The notes beneath the pieces are model-generated. The model was given only the letters and a program-made list of their open reading frames with translations. It ran no database searches and was not told the origin of the DNA. A stretch of 64,000 bases of DNA from Xiphophorus maculatus (lineage: Eukaryota > Chordata > Actinopteri > Cyprinodontiformes > Poeciliidae): the NCBI RefSeq assembly GCF_002775205.1, contig NC_036456.1, forward strand, positions 9,637,463-9,701,462, given 5' to 3'. Positions 36,989 through 50,600 of this stretch are shown here, one piece after another. The translations under genes and the position numbers were made by a program. Numbering within the stretch: position 1 is the first letter of the stretch; every line of letters starts with the position of its first letter.

Positions 36989-37275
36989 CAAGGTTTCCCC
37001 CAGAAAACTTGCTAAGCCCAGTGGTTGGGTGTTAGGGCAGTCATTCATCCAGCAGCCTGCTGGGTATTTGAGTAAAAAAAAAATTAAAAGTTGACAGGAA
37101 ATTTGAAAATATCACTCAATAATTATGTGTTATTGAAAGATTGAAAAATTAATACCTGAACACCAGCTGTATAGTCTTAAAAAGACTTAAATATATAAGC
37201 AATGATTAGCCTGGTGGGGGCTCAAGTAAAGTCTGGTGGCCCGCCAGGCTTATAATACCCTGAGGGAAACCCTTT
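36989..37275. mobile_element. hAT-type miniature element in a TG run
   Basis: The left end CAAGGTTTCCCCCAG and the right end, reverse-complemented, AAAGGGTTTCCCTCAGGG are inverted repeats. Phrases such as AACTTGCTAAGCCC and GGCCCGCCAGGCTTATAATA match a common fish hAT-derived repeat. It is non-coding. Confidence 0.65.
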
Positions 37276-39666
37276 GTGTGTATTTGTCTTTTATAAATAA
37301 GTTACATCAGGTGTTCAAACTTGATAAAACTATTAAATTGTTGAATATTTTTTACTTTTTTTATTTGTAGAGACTTGGAAGTGAATATTTTTTAAAATCT
37401 TTTATAGATACTAATATGGTAGCAAAACCCATGGGTCAGTGATGGCATACAAAGGATTAAATTAAATTGTTAAAATCTTGGAAGGCTTGGAATGCGATTA
37501 TATTACCCAGCCATAAAAAAAAAAAAAATCTGTAAAGAGAAAAAGAAACTATTTCTACTGCTGCTGAGCTATTGATTATAACACTACAATATGGCTATTT
37601 TCTTATTGTGCAGAATTTCATTATTTTTAGGGGGAGGAAAGTGCAGCAAACTTCTCTTAGCCAGCTTCCCAGCAGTGTGCAGCAACAGATGCTGGATCTT
37701 TCTTGTGTAGTAATGACAGAAGTGATGTTTACTACGAGTAAAAGCTCTTTTCTGCATGCGCTGGAGCTGATGTTGCTTATGTGCGCGTCGAAGTATCGAC
37801 CCTGTGTGTGGAGGAGGCGTAAGGCTGTCGGTTGGAGTAAACGCTGAGTCACGTCTCGGCAACAATCGTCTGGGCAGCACCTCCATGGCGACCGGCTGGA
37901 GAGAGATAAGCTCGCTCACTGCTCAACTAGTCGTTCAGCGTTTGCTCCTTCGCTGCTGATTGTTGCGCCATTATCGACTGATTTATTTATTTGTTTCAAA
38001 AATGTTTCTCTCTTCTCACCCACGTTCCGAAATCCTGATTTGTGATCTATCCGCCCGAGTACTTCTTTCTACGTTATCAACGCGCTGAAGTCCTTCTTTT
38101 AGTTACAAAATATCAGGCGAAGCAGCAGCCAGAAGCTTGTATAACTTTAACCATGAAAGGTCAAGCGTTCATTAACAAACAAAGCAGCAATTTCATAATA
38201 AAGTTGTGTAGCTGAAAAGAAAATGTGCGCCTGTTTGTTTCCCACGGCTAATAATGTCGCACGAATCAACGCCCCTGGTGTGTTAAGTGTGTACCAGATT
38301 TAAATGTCAGCTCAATTGAGTTTCAGACAAAGAAGCTGTTTGTGCCGTGAGGCGGTCTGAGAAATGCAACCAATCACAACCATTAGCAAACCCACAAACA
38401 CGTTATCAGTAGACAAACGGCACTGATCTTATTGTGAATTTGAGTAGAGTTTTCTATTTGGACAATAATTTTTATTAAATATTAGTCAAAGGTTTTGGAG
38501 TAGGAATGGTTTTTCACTGAGCTGCGATCAGTGTTGGTGTAGTTGGTGCCACACTTCGGAGCAGAAAAAATATTTACTTACTGGGTTTAAAATTAGCAGA
38601 CAGAATGAGTTTTTCTCAACAGCAGCCTGACCTTTTCCCATTTAACGTGAGGTAATAAAACGGTGTCACATGGGCTAACCCAGAAGATCGGTGGCTTCAG
38701 GGTTGGCTCTCCGAAGGAGCTGACTTGAATTTCCTGGCCTCTCTGATTTGATAAAGCTCAGGCGGAGTTTCCGACTCATGGCGAATCGATTTGAATGTTG
38801 GCTCTGAAAAAGTTTTTCTTTCCCGTTTTTCTTGCGTTATTCAGGTGATTCCCACCAATTTGTTCGGGCAGGAAGACATTTTTTGCCACTACTTGGCTTA
38901 AAAGAGGATGAAAAAATATTTTTCAGGCTAGTTTGACCAATCATAGCCACTCAAAGGAAAATCAGGCGGTCCTGATCTCAGACACATTGATTATGACGGT
39001 TGCTGGTAATTTAGCCTCTTCACTGTTTTGTACTTTGCTAATTTATATGTTTTTATGCTGAAAGAAAATATGGTAATGGAGCCATCTTCCATAGAATATT
39101 TTGGGCATGTATGCATCAATTTGGAGATGTTTCATATATGCTTTGACAGTCGATGATTAGAAGTCATTACCTTATAGTATGTGGTAACCACATGGGTCAT
39201 AAAGGCTTGATAATCTCTCCATTATATTAATAAGAGCTGCCTGGCCCGTAATTACGCTCATAATTACACATTTATGTAGATGAATGATTTAAAGAAGAAA
39301 AGGCATCTTAAAAGGGAGAAGGTTTTCAGAGGAACCTCTGAACTGGTTTAATTTAAAGACGGGAATATTAGCTGCTCGTCTTTGCAGAAGGTTTAAACAG
39401 TAGATATGTCTTGTATTGCGACATGTAAATGTAAAAAAATATGAATCCGAGCTGACTTAGGATGTCCTACATTTTCACAGACTTCCGTTTGCGATGGTCA
39501 GACCCACAGGAAACAGACACGTGATCTGAGAAAAGATCAGTTTGCTGTTTTAGCACTTTTTTCAGTTCTGGAGAAGTAAATTTCCCTAAGAAACCAAAAC
39601 TATAAATGTGCACTTCTATATCTTCATCTGCCTTAAGCTTTGTCTTGATTTATTATTTTAAAGTCC

Positions 39667-39669
<3 letters not shown>

Positions 39670-39698
<29 letters not shown>
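39670..39698. repeat. (CA)n microsatellite
   Basis: About fourteen uninterrupted CA units, followed by an A run. Confidence 0.9.
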
Positions 39699-39702
<4 letters not shown>

Positions 39703-40259
39703 AACATACTCTTGGATAATGAATGTGCTTACATTTGCCTGTTGAACTCTCTCTCCTTTTCCATTATTGCTCTGACTCCATGTGTCTCCAAGCTAAAATT
39801 TCCTTTAATATCTTCAGCTTATCTCTGGTTCTCAGGTGACATTGGACTGGAACTTCACTGCAGGCAGAGGATCGTTTTAGGTCACCTCGTCTGAGTCTTG
39901 TAGTTCCCAGCTTGTCCATAGGGTAGAGATGTTTGAAAGAAAATGGTGGTTCATTCTAGATTCAGGAGCAGCATTTTTATCCGTAATCAACTCTCCTAAA
40001 CATCTGAGAAATTAATCTTATTAATACCTATATTTACCCAGGTGTGTAAGGTTGGTGTGTATTTTGATGTAGAAATTTAGCTGTTTATACATGAAGGTGA
40101 AATAATATCTCTAGGTCAACAAGGCAGAGGATGAGTGCTTAAAATGTAGAGGAAAGGTCAAATTCTTTGTCACATGTAGGAAAAGGCCTCACGCCTAGGT
40201 TAACCTTTTCTGCTACATTCGCTTCATCCTGGAAGAAACTAAAGGGAGCTTTAGCTAAC

Positions 40260-40570
40260 TAGGGGTGCACCAGTTGGAGTTTTTTGGAAAATCACCAATA
40301 TTTAAAAAGCCTGAGAATACCGTTTTAATGACTGACACTACAAGGTCACAATACGCCTTCAATATTCCAAACTTATTGTATTAAAATACATTTAAAAATA
40401 CCCATTAAACAATACAAACTTGTTTCAGCTGCACATAAAGTGTTGCTCGTAAATATATATGAAAAGTTTAGCTCATTATTGCCCAAACTACTAAATTAAC
40501 CAAACTAAAAAAAAACATTTCACCTTTTAAAAACAAACAAAACTTGCGAAACAAGCTATACTACAGATTA
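40260..40570. mobile_element. Fragment of the GGGTGCACC hAT-like family
   Basis: Starts TAGGGGTGCACCAGTTGG, like the left end at 34906. It then shows related AT-rich phrases and loses similarity before a clear right end, so it is a truncated second copy. Confidence 0.5.
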
Positions 40571-41154
40571 TGAATTTTTGTTGTTTTTTTTAAAGGATTT
40601 TTTTGGCTTTACTGGAGAAGAAATGCGGTAAAGGTCAATGGGCCGAGACTTGAACCCATGACAGCCGCATAGAGGACTGAGGCCTCTGTACATGGGTTGC
40701 ACGCTCACCAAAATTGCATTTCAAATAATAATTATTCAGGTTAGATAGGGATCACAGGCAAAAGTGGGAGGTAGTGCAAACTAACTACTTTGTATTGGGT
40801 GCTAAATGTTTGCAGCATTTCTGAAAATGCTGGCTTTTCAACCATATTAAAGAGGGGCATCTCTTTGATGACTGTTGTCCAAATGGAAATTAACACGCTC
40901 TTTTTAATTTATCGTGCAATGAATTGATTTATTCCTTATTGTGACAGACTTTCTGAATCCCGCTTTAGGCTTCTGCAAATCTCCTGACCAATCTGCTGGG
41001 TTCCTTGGTCTTCGTAATGCTGTTGGTTCACCAATGTTCACTAATAAACCTTTGAATTCTTCACAGAGCAGATAGATTTAGATACACTTGTTTTATTATT
41101 TTCCCAATTAGGAAAATTGTAAAGGTAATTAGTAGCACTGGATTTTATTCAGGG

Positions 41155-41300
41155 GTATCAGTTATTGGGGCTGAAATTAAAAGCGCATAACTCTTTTCAG
41201 ATGTTTATTTGTAAGAAAATGTTGAAAGCCATATACATGGCCAAATCAATGAATACCCAGTATTTCGATGCAACTTTACAAAATGCGATAAGTTTTATTA
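41155..41300 (+). mobile_element. Tc1-type 3' fragment upstream of clcn3 exon 1a
   Basis: Phrases such as GGGGCTGAAATTAAAAGCGC and CTTTTCAGATGTTTATTTGT match the tail region of a common fish Tc1 element. It is short and non-coding, 170 bases before the clcn3 1a coding exon. Confidence 0.5.
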
Positions 41301-41467
41301 GTACTTTTGTAAGTCACTCTACATACCTGTCGGTGTGTAGCAGCTTAGACCCACCCCACCTCCGTAGACTCTGCGATGTAGACTCCTCGCAGCGCAGCCT
41401 GTCTGTATCTTCACCACTCCCCTCCTCACTCCCTCCTGTATCATTCAGGGTAACGGCGTGTTGCTAA

Positions 41468-41630
41468 ATGGAGTCGGAGCAGCTCTACCACAGAGGCTAC
41501 TGCAGGAACAGCTACAACAGCATCGCCAGCGCCAGCAGTGACGAGGAGCTGCTGGATGGAGCCGGCATCATCATGGACTTCCACACCACCGAGGATGACA
41601 ACCTGCTCGATGGGGACGCTGCCTCCCCAG
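41468..41630 (+). CDS. clcn3: clcn3 alternative first coding exon 1a
   Basis: Encodes [20 protein letters not shown] and on to [10 protein letters not shown], the acidic N-terminus of the longer ClC-3 forms, including the ELLDGAG stretch. It ends CCAG|GTAGGG in phase 1. A splice acceptor (TCATTCAG, ending 41450) just before it implies an upstream non-coding exon. In ClC-3 this kind of N-terminus is tied to late endosome and lysosome targeting in mammals; that role is inferred here. Confidence 0.92.
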
Positions 41631-44600
41631 GTAGGGAAGATATCCCCAAGCTCCTCCCCCAAAGTATTTGATAAATCTTTGTCTGGGAACGCTAAGCTTC
41701 CCCCTGTCACAATTCAACCTTGACGAATCATGTTTTGATCAAACTTTGAGCGATCAATTTTTGCCTTCTTGTGAGAGTGTAACCAAAATGGACGTCTTCA
41801 GTTCATTCTTCTGGTTGTGAATCGCCTCATTGCTGAAGTCGAGATGTTACACGACATCCGTATGTGTGTGTTCACCTGTCTTGTGTCTTTTTCATCCAGA
41901 TCCTTAGAAAGCCTTCTGCCCATTCTTCCAAACTGCATCACAATCCTTCTGTCATTATCATGTAGAAACCCTTGCAAATGGTTGTACTTTCGTTGAGGTC
42001 AATCTTCAACTGGAGACGAGTCCAAGGCTGCCAATCCACAGTCCTTAGTGCTGGGTTTTGGTTGATTTTTACTCTGGAAGTTTAGCTTTGCCTTCTTTGC
42101 AACATTAGTCAAGTCTCGCTCTAGCTGATTAATGTTTGATAGGTGTGTCATCATTGACGGTGTGTTCCTCAATATGTGGGTGTGGATATGGTGAAGAATG
42201 GGAGTCCACAGGAGGTTTGGTCGATGTTCCGATGATGTTGTTTTGTGTGTGTAAGCTTGGATGACCAGTCTCTCCGGAATCTCTTGGTGTATTTCTTTGT
42301 TGATGGCTGTGATGTCCAGATGACACTGATGCGCTCTTCAACAAGTACCGGCATTGCTAATCCAATGATGTAAATCCATGGGCCAATCTATGAATGCAGT
42401 CATTTGCCAATCAAACCGCTTGATTAGCCAGTTTTTACCACTCCTAAGGTGGCCCCAGAAATGGGCAAGAAGTGTGCAGGATCTGAAAATGGAGACAAAT
42501 CTGACTGGGGAAGAACTGGTTAAAGACACGTGGGTGAAGAAGGGGCTTTTGCTGTCCGCTAATATTTGGACCAGAAAAGTTGGTGGATAGAGTAACAATC
42601 TAAGATTTGTGATTGGTGAAATCTTGATATTTGGTAAATAGAAACAGGATGATAATAAAGCGGTTTTGGCATCTTTACCACCTTAGGTAGGGTCCATGTT
42701 AAACAGGACGTTATATAAAATACAGGGTCTTTTTTTTTTTTTGCATAAGAGGGTTTTATTAAAGTTTTTTTTTTTTTACTACGTCTTCACCCTATTGATA
42801 TCCTACTTAAAGACTACACTGGTGAAACTTTGAAACAGTTTGTAAAATTTGAAAATAAAGTTGTTTTTTAAAATGTATTGTATTGACGACATTTTAACAA
42901 AGTCTTCAAGTCGTCCACATTTCAAATTAAATATGGCGTTGGCAAATCATGAACTGTTTTGTAGAACCGGTCATTGGTGTAAAGTAAGTAAAACAGGTTT
43001 GACCAGTTTAGGTAGCAGTACAATCTAAATCTGATTTGGTAATTGTAAATTCATTAGACTTGGAGGCTAGAGCAGATTAGAAGTAGCCCAGCGTCGTTAA
43101 TAGCAGTAAAAAAAATCCCTTTAAGTCATGGGTAGAACAGATTGAGGGTTTTTTACGCTTCTTCTATGTCACATGCAAAGGATTCATAACCTTTTGTTAG
43201 ATAAAACTATTGCTGAGTAATTTTAACACTTACTGTAAGACTTTTACCAACTTTTTCCCTTCATAAATTCCACATCACTAGTGTTCAAATAAGATCTGCT
43301 CCCCCCTCTCTCTCTCTCTCCATCTCCTGTTCAGATGAAGCAGTTCTATATCTGAATGTGAATCTGGACACGAAAGGATGATTCTAACGCATCTTATGTA
43401 ATTATGCTTTATATAGGCGGAAACATGGCAACAGTGTAATTGTTTGTGTTGGCTTATACAACACCTTACAGTGACGACATTATTTAGGTAGGATGATCTA
43501 TGTTAATGTCAGGATCTAATTGGAGTGTGAAAGAAGTCAATCATCTATTTTTGTGGAATTAAATATTTCAGTTCTTTTGTAGTTCTGTTTGTTTGGATCC
43601 GGATCTTCTGCTCTAACTTTAGCGCTTTAGAGTCCCAGTTTCGTGCAGTCTGCACGGTGACGTCACAACTAGTCTTACCTGTTTAAGTTGTTTTAATATT
43701 GCTTACATAAACTGAATTCCTAGTGCTGGACGTAAACCGGTTCATACCTCCGCCTGCCTTCACGTTTCTGAATTTTCTATTCATCTCCGTTTTATTTTTT
43801 GTTTTAGTCACGTGTTTGTATTCAACAACTCAATGACCCTGACAGACTTATTAGTTATTTCCACACGCAGGCTGGTGGATCCTGTTCCTCTTCCTTCCTG
43901 GAGTCTGCCTCCCTCACATTTCCTCACACATGAAGCTGATCAAGCAGAAAACACACTCGCTTTTTACAGCGCCACAGGAGCTCGATTTGGTGCGGCAAAT
44001 ACAAAAAGTGTGCTTTATATTTGAACATCTTTACAACTTAAATTGGCTTCTCTTTAAACTAAACACTTTTTTTTTTAAACAAGATTCCTAAAAAGTAAAA
44101 ATCACAGTAACAAAATGAGCTAATGAATCCTGGTCCTAGAGAGTGAATATAAAAGTAGATTTCATCACCAGGATGTTTTATGGGGATTATACTTTGCTCT
44201 ATGTAGTTGTTTAGTCATCTTTGTGAAACAGAGAAAAGACTAAAGCTCAGTCGTCTCCCCGCCCAGCCTTGAGGTCATGCCTTTTTCATTAATGTTAAGG
44301 TTGGCTACTTCTTGACGTCAGCTTCTAATACGTTGTAGTTCTAAAAATAAGTACAATGTATTTACTTACAATCTTACTTTATTTATGGAAACTGTATTGA
44401 TCCTCAACTCACCGATCTGAACCTGTTGGCTTTTATGATCTGATTGTTCCACCATGACCCAAAAACTCATAAATCAAGCTATGCTCGTTACGTGAAACCA
44501 AAATGCAATCACAAAGTGTAGCTGTGAGCATTTGCTACTAAAATTAGTTGCCCAAACTAATATTGATGAAGAAAGTCCGTCTTACCTCACTAACTTGAAC

Positions 44601-47600
44601 GATATTACTCCCAGTATGCCAGAAAACGGGTTTGGCAGGAATTTAATTTTGACATTCTCACCATCAATTTCACTTCTTTTTTTTTTTCTTTCTTTGTTTC
44701 AAGTCAAGCTTAGAGTCCAACACAGTGAAACTGTCTCCCTATGTTGCTTTGCTGTATTTGTTGGTTCTTCTAGATATGTTAGAAATAACCAGCAAATGAA
44801 GTTGAGTCATTGCATCTTAAGGCTAAAATACTTTAAACACCGGATGAGCAAGTTTGGGCCGACGCAAAACAATGCAGCAATAAATGACAGAGTTGCTCCT
44901 TTGTCTGTAGTGGCGTCAGAAAGCATGTCTTCTATGGTGAAGCTGGATGCCAACATTTTTGGCGCGTCATTCTGCAAGGTTGTACTCACAGCATGAAATA
45001 CTTTTGTGTGGTTTTCATATTAATGTGTTTGCAAAATTTAAGCATTTTAAAATCTTAACATTAACACTAAGCAGTGTCAGTTTTGTCGAGTCATGTTATA
45101 GCATGGTGTTAAACTTTTTACATCTTTATTACATTATATTTAACATCTTTGCGTCACGTTTTGCATGTTGGCATCTTTGTGGAGAGTTTAAGATTGTGGT
45201 AGTCCGCACATTACCTTTTTGTAGCCTCCATTACCTTATGTTAATTTCTTAGTGCTGGATTCGGCCTTTTAATATTTTTGTATCACATTTTCTAGCATTT
45301 GACGACCTGTTTCAACATATCGTGTTGCATCGCGTTAACCTCTTAAATACATTAGTATTGTTCATCTTTTTAGCCTCTGATTGGAGTTACTGCAGCATTG
45401 TGTAAAGGCTTTAAACATTGTTGTGTTAAGGCTCTGAATATCACAGTTGGTTCACAAAGTATATCCACACTAAATAGTAAAAAAAATAAAATAACATCTT
45501 TCTTTAATGTGAACCTTCATGCTGCTAACATCGCTGAACTCCTTAAGGAATATTAATGTTGTTCAGGTCAATACGCATTATAAACGTAAAGACAGAAGCT
45601 TGACTTCTTTATTGATCTTTATAATTTTCTATACTGAAATATGCACTAATGTACGTTAATTAGTGGCCTGGGGTGGATCTACGTGTCGGGCTAGTCAGGA
45701 TCTCAATGACAGATGAGTAACTTCATTCCTTTGAACCTGTTCGACAGCCAGCCGGTGCAAGCGTGTCTGTCAGTCTGGATTAAAGTGCTTCTTTTGCGTT
45801 AGTTTGCAGCCTATTCTCTACCGCCTCGTGGTATTCGCGAGGGGTGTGTTCACAGAAAACTTTGCGAAGTCCTCCTCAGGTCCAGTGCTGCCAGGCGCTC
45901 CGTCATCCATCACATGGAGTTCAGCACCGAAGGGCTTCGTTGGCTCAGCAAGAAGCAAGAGAACAAAAAAGAAGATCAAACGTTCTCTTCGAGCTGAAGC
46001 TGGTTTTATGGGAGACATTGTAGGTTTTATTTGATGATCTCACTAATATTCCTTGAGGAAGGAGAGGAAAAGCTGTGGCTGAAATCACCTGATTTAGCGG
46101 CCACCAACAATGCGGTACCTGAAGGTAAGAACCATGGAGGTCTAAAGCATGACAAGCCGATATTTATTGTCTAGTTTTACCTATTAGTAAGCTAAGATCA
46201 CACTTTAAGTCTAGGGAATTGCAGAGGATTATTTTGTTTTATGTAGTAACGTGCTATTAAATTGAGTTGCCTCAACGCCTCTGAAATGTAGTGGTTGGGA
46301 ACTACGTTGGATTTTAAATCTTTTCAAGCTTCTGCGTGGTAGGATAAGTTTACAACGTGTAGCAACAAACCAAATTTTAAAGAATCTAAGGCAGAAAACA
46401 GCAGACTCTAATAATAATAGTAATTTACATGCGGTTTTATTGTTGTCATTCTGACTTGGAGAACGCCTATAAAACCTTTTGTAGATCTCTTCTGTGGTTT
46501 CGTTAAGCGTTTATTTGACTGTAAGCAGTTTGCAGGTATTCCAAGTCAAATTGTTGCAACAGCACATTAATGTTTGTTTCATAATAGTTTGGTGCAGGTG
46601 AGAAAAGGACCACGCTAACTGTGTTTTGCGCCCCATTATCCCAAGGTTTTTGTTTGTTCATGATTATGCTGATGCCAAAGTGAAAATCTGCATTCAGCTC
46701 ATTAGAGTCAAAAACTTATTATTTATAGTAAATAACTGTAAGACTGCACTGTCGGTTCAATTCAGGCTCCCATTTCATACCGGTGAAACCATTTATCAGT
46801 TGTAAAGCTATAAACAAACTTGTTTCATACCAATGTACAATAATGCCAAACGTCATATTAATTTCTTTCTATATGTTGTGTAGATATTCATAAAATTCAC
46901 CAAATCCCATATTTAATTGCCTTTTATGTTCCATTGCATTTTTATTAGAACCATCTTGTTTAGCTGAGTCGACTCAGAAATGGATCATGATCCGTGATCA
47001 CACCAAAGCACACTTTATTTTCTAAATGATTGGGACACCAATTCAAATGATGAAATTCAGGTGTTCCTAAGCCTTTCATGGCCTCAAGTGTATACAGCTC
47101 AGCACCGAGGCATGCAGGCTGCTACTGCAAACATCTGTCAAAGAGTGGGTCGCTCTCAGGGGCTCAGTGTGGTACCATGATCAGATGCCATCTGTGCAGC
47201 AAGGTTTGATGTGAAATGTCCTTGTGGTTAATGGCACGTCCACTGTGATGGAACACAGTGGACGTGCCATTAACCAGATTGCAACTTAATCAGAGGTCAC
47301 CAGTTGTCTGTATAGTCCAGGGGTGCCCAAAGTCGGTCCTCGAGGGCCGGCGTCCTGGTTTAACGCACCTGTATCAAATTATGTCACGTTAGAAGGCATG
47401 ACTGATTTGGATAAAGTCTCTTTAATCAATGTCTCCAGCCCTGAATCCAACAATGTCATTCAGCTGGATTTTTAAAATGTATTTTTTCTGAGAAAAGCTA
47501 AAACAAAAAAGGCAGAGCAGCCCATTTCCTCCAGCAAAAACTGAGGGGGATAAACATTATTCATCTTCAAAAAAAAAAAAAATCTGAGTCTGTTATTTAA

Positions 47601-50600
47601 AACCTGCAGCTTTAGGAGTCTATAAATGACCTATTTTAGTCATGAAGTATGTGCTAATCTTACAGGGATTCCTCTACATGTAACTGACCGTGGCACACCA
47701 TGACACCAAACTAAAAGTAACCACAACTTCAGAATTATGTGTTTTTTATTAATATGTGATAAAACGATGTCAAATATGTGCATTTATACTAACCAAAATT
47801 ACCATGAAACGTTAAAATTTACTGACTGCTGCCTGACCGGCTGCAAAAGAGGGAACTGTGCCCTGCGCTGTTCTCAGGAGTGAAGCAAAACTGAAGACAA
47901 CAGTTCAAAGGGAGAGAAAAGGCTAACGTTAAGGTACCTAAGTTGAATGCATTTTTAGTTCAAGCTTGTGAAAACGACTAATCTTAACGTGTGTCGCATT
48001 CGAACAACAGTAACATAGTTAATGGATATAGTTTGACCTTCATGCCTAATGTCTCGAATACGTTTTGAACAGCATCTTGTAGCTTAATGTCAGGCAATTT
48101 TTTTTTGTTGACTCGTTTCTGGTTGCATTTTCAGATGAGCGTCTGAAAATATTTTCAGAATAGGATGAAGACGTAGAGGAGATGCTCAGGGTTCAGTATT
48201 GTGAGGCGGTTCTCTCAAGTGCTGATGAATATAGAAGTGATAGTAATCTGTACCGCGACGCTTGTAATATTTAAATATTCCTGACGCCTCATCCCACCCT
48301 CCAACTACCACCATGGTTTTTAAAAAATCCTGCCTTTAAATATTTTTATTTATTTATTTTGAACATGATAGAAGTTTAAAATCACACACATGAACAAAGA
48401 CTGCAAAAGACACATATTTTTTTACCACAGTAATCTTGAAAAGGAGTAATAAGAAGTAAGAAACTTATGAACTCCTACCCCATAAACTCATACAATACTT
48501 TCCGATGGACCCTCATTAATAAATCAGATCTAAAAAATTAACATAGTTAAATTAATTTTCCATTTTATCTGGGTTTACATATGTCTAATGTACATCCATA
48601 CCCACACACTCATATGCGTTAGCCTCACTTTACATACACACATTAGTGCTAACTCACACATATTCATATATCTTGTGAAAATGACCTCCTTATATTTCCT
48701 TTTAAATTAGTATTACATTTTTTAACTGCTCATTTGACTTCCTTTATAATTTTACACCATGAATTGGGACACAATTGGTGGTGTATTGATTTGAAATATA
48801 ACTTGTTTAAGCACATTTTTTAACAAGAAGTAATGTCAAAATATATATCATTTTATATAAAAAGTAAGATCAAGATATTCTTATGTAATATGGTAAACTA
48901 GTTTTTGTTACCAATCTACTTTTTTCCTTTCACTCAGTACTTTATTTTTTTATTAGCAGGAGGTTAATTATTATTATTATTATTATTATTATTTTAATTT
49001 TCAGATCATTTAATGAGGATAAACTGTCATTTGGCTCAGCGCTGAGAATGAGCCGGTCCATTTTAAATGCCGTCAGCGTATCTAAACCCCCCTGTGACCC
49101 GACACCTTGGTCTCTCCCGTTCAGCCTCAGGACTCTCAGATCTCCCATAGCAACCAAAGCAGGCAGGGCTGACCGGCTCTGCGTGATCGGCTTTCTGCGC
49201 GTGTGTGTGTGTGTGAGGGAGGGAGATGACATCATCAGCCCTCACAGTCAGCTGCTGCAGTGGAGAGCGAGATAGAAAGAAAAGGGAGGGGAGGGAAGGA
49301 CAGGACTGTGCGTCGTCACACACATTTCTCTCCCCTCTCTATCGCTCACACACACACATGCGCTCTCGGCGTCACACAGCCCTGCTTGTCTTTCCCTTGG
49401 TAAACATGGCAGCAGCAGCAGCGAGAGGAGTCCCAGTGAAGCCCAGCTCGGTTTTAGTCTAGCTTCTTTCTGAGTGTCGTTATGGAGGAGGAGGACGCGG
49501 CGGCCGACCCCTATCTGCCCTACGACGGGGGAGGGGACACCATTCCCCTGCAGGAGATCCCTAGAAGAGGTACGCCACGTCTTCTCCGATTCCCTCGTTT
49601 CCTCACGCCTCTGCCACAACAGAGGCCGACATCCTCCGCCTTCCTCTCAGGGAATGCGTGGATCCGTACGGGAGGCGGACGCAGGGCAGGATCAGCGGCC
49701 GCAAACGTTAGGGCGTAAAAACCGAACGTTGTTTTTATGAATACAGCTCCTGTCAACGTCCAGGACTCTGTTGATCATTGACCAGCGGTGTGTGTGTGTG
49801 TGTGTGTGCAAAAGATGACAAGTTAATGGAGGAGCTGATTTCGCATGAGAGCTTCAGCCTGCTAGCAGAACACCTTACAGACATTTATCTTCCCAACCGA
49901 AGGAAGGACATGTTGAACCTCAATATGTGGATTTAATGTTGGCATATGAAAACATGCAGTACGTAGGGAACACCTGTTGGCTGGTTTCTGTGTGTTACCG
50001 CGTGGAACTGGTTCTGCTGGATCAGGTTGTCGGTTTTTTAATTGGTGTTGTGACATTTTCAGTCCTGGAGCCTTATCTTGGTCTTCATACGTGGCCTTCA
50101 GGGAGATTTTGTTCCTGTGAGCACTGGTAGATTATCACAGTGAGCGAGCAAAGACAAAACACTCCTAGAGTTAAGGACACAATAACATATCTCTGTTTTA
50201 TTTCTCTATTAACTTAGATAAATTGTCTATTTCCTACTGCCCTTTTTGTGAAATCACCAGAGACTACAGTGCAAGTAAATCAATTTCAGCACTGGTTTTG
50301 CCAAACAGAACTGTAGTAATTTAGTCATTCTGGGGTTGTTGGCCTCTAAGTTTTTGGCCTTTTCTTGATTTGTGGACAGTACATCATTAGTAAACACCAA
50401 ATGTAGTTCCTCAAATTAATGCTCAGTAATATTTCTTGATTACAAAAAAACCCTCTCAGATCTGTTTCACCCCATCTCCATGTGGTAAATCCACAGGAAA
50501 AGACGGTTAAGGATGGATATGTACCAATCAATCGGCCAAAGATCAAAATCAGTGTTTCCTTTACCGTCTCCAATCAGTGAGCAGCAGGTCAAATACTCAA

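Larger units (their letters stand above)
32715..41467. other. Intergenic and 5' region between nit1 and clcn3 exon 1a
   Basis: No coding gene is supported in these 8.7 kb. Recognised content: a promoter-like region at about 33480-33850, two copies of a hAT-like repeat (34906-35600 and 40260-40570), a second hAT-type miniature element inside a TG run (36926-37275), a CA microsatellite and a Tc1 fragment just before clcn3. A CpG-containing patch at about 37740-37960 has no convincing ORF. Confidence 0.5.

Noticed and set aside
44532-44996. 154-codon plus-strand ORF in the clcn3 intron
   Set aside because: A low-complexity hydrophobic run derived from T-rich intron DNA; nothing resembles a known protein.
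45804-46034. 76-codon plus-strand ORF and an ATG followed by a donor-like site near 46112
   Set aside because: Considered as an extra clcn3 exon, but it has no acceptor in phase and no similarity to ClC-3 N-termini.
49226-49462. Longer 78-codon frame containing the clcn3 upstream ORF
   Set aside because: The upstream starts have weak context and lie in the likely promoter; only the last 18 codons have a strong start.
10349-49808. Dinucleotide and homopolymer runs considered as functional elements or CRISPR-like arrays
   Set aside because: They are ordinary microsatellites; no spaced direct repeats of CRISPR type exist, and the DNA is a vertebrate genome.
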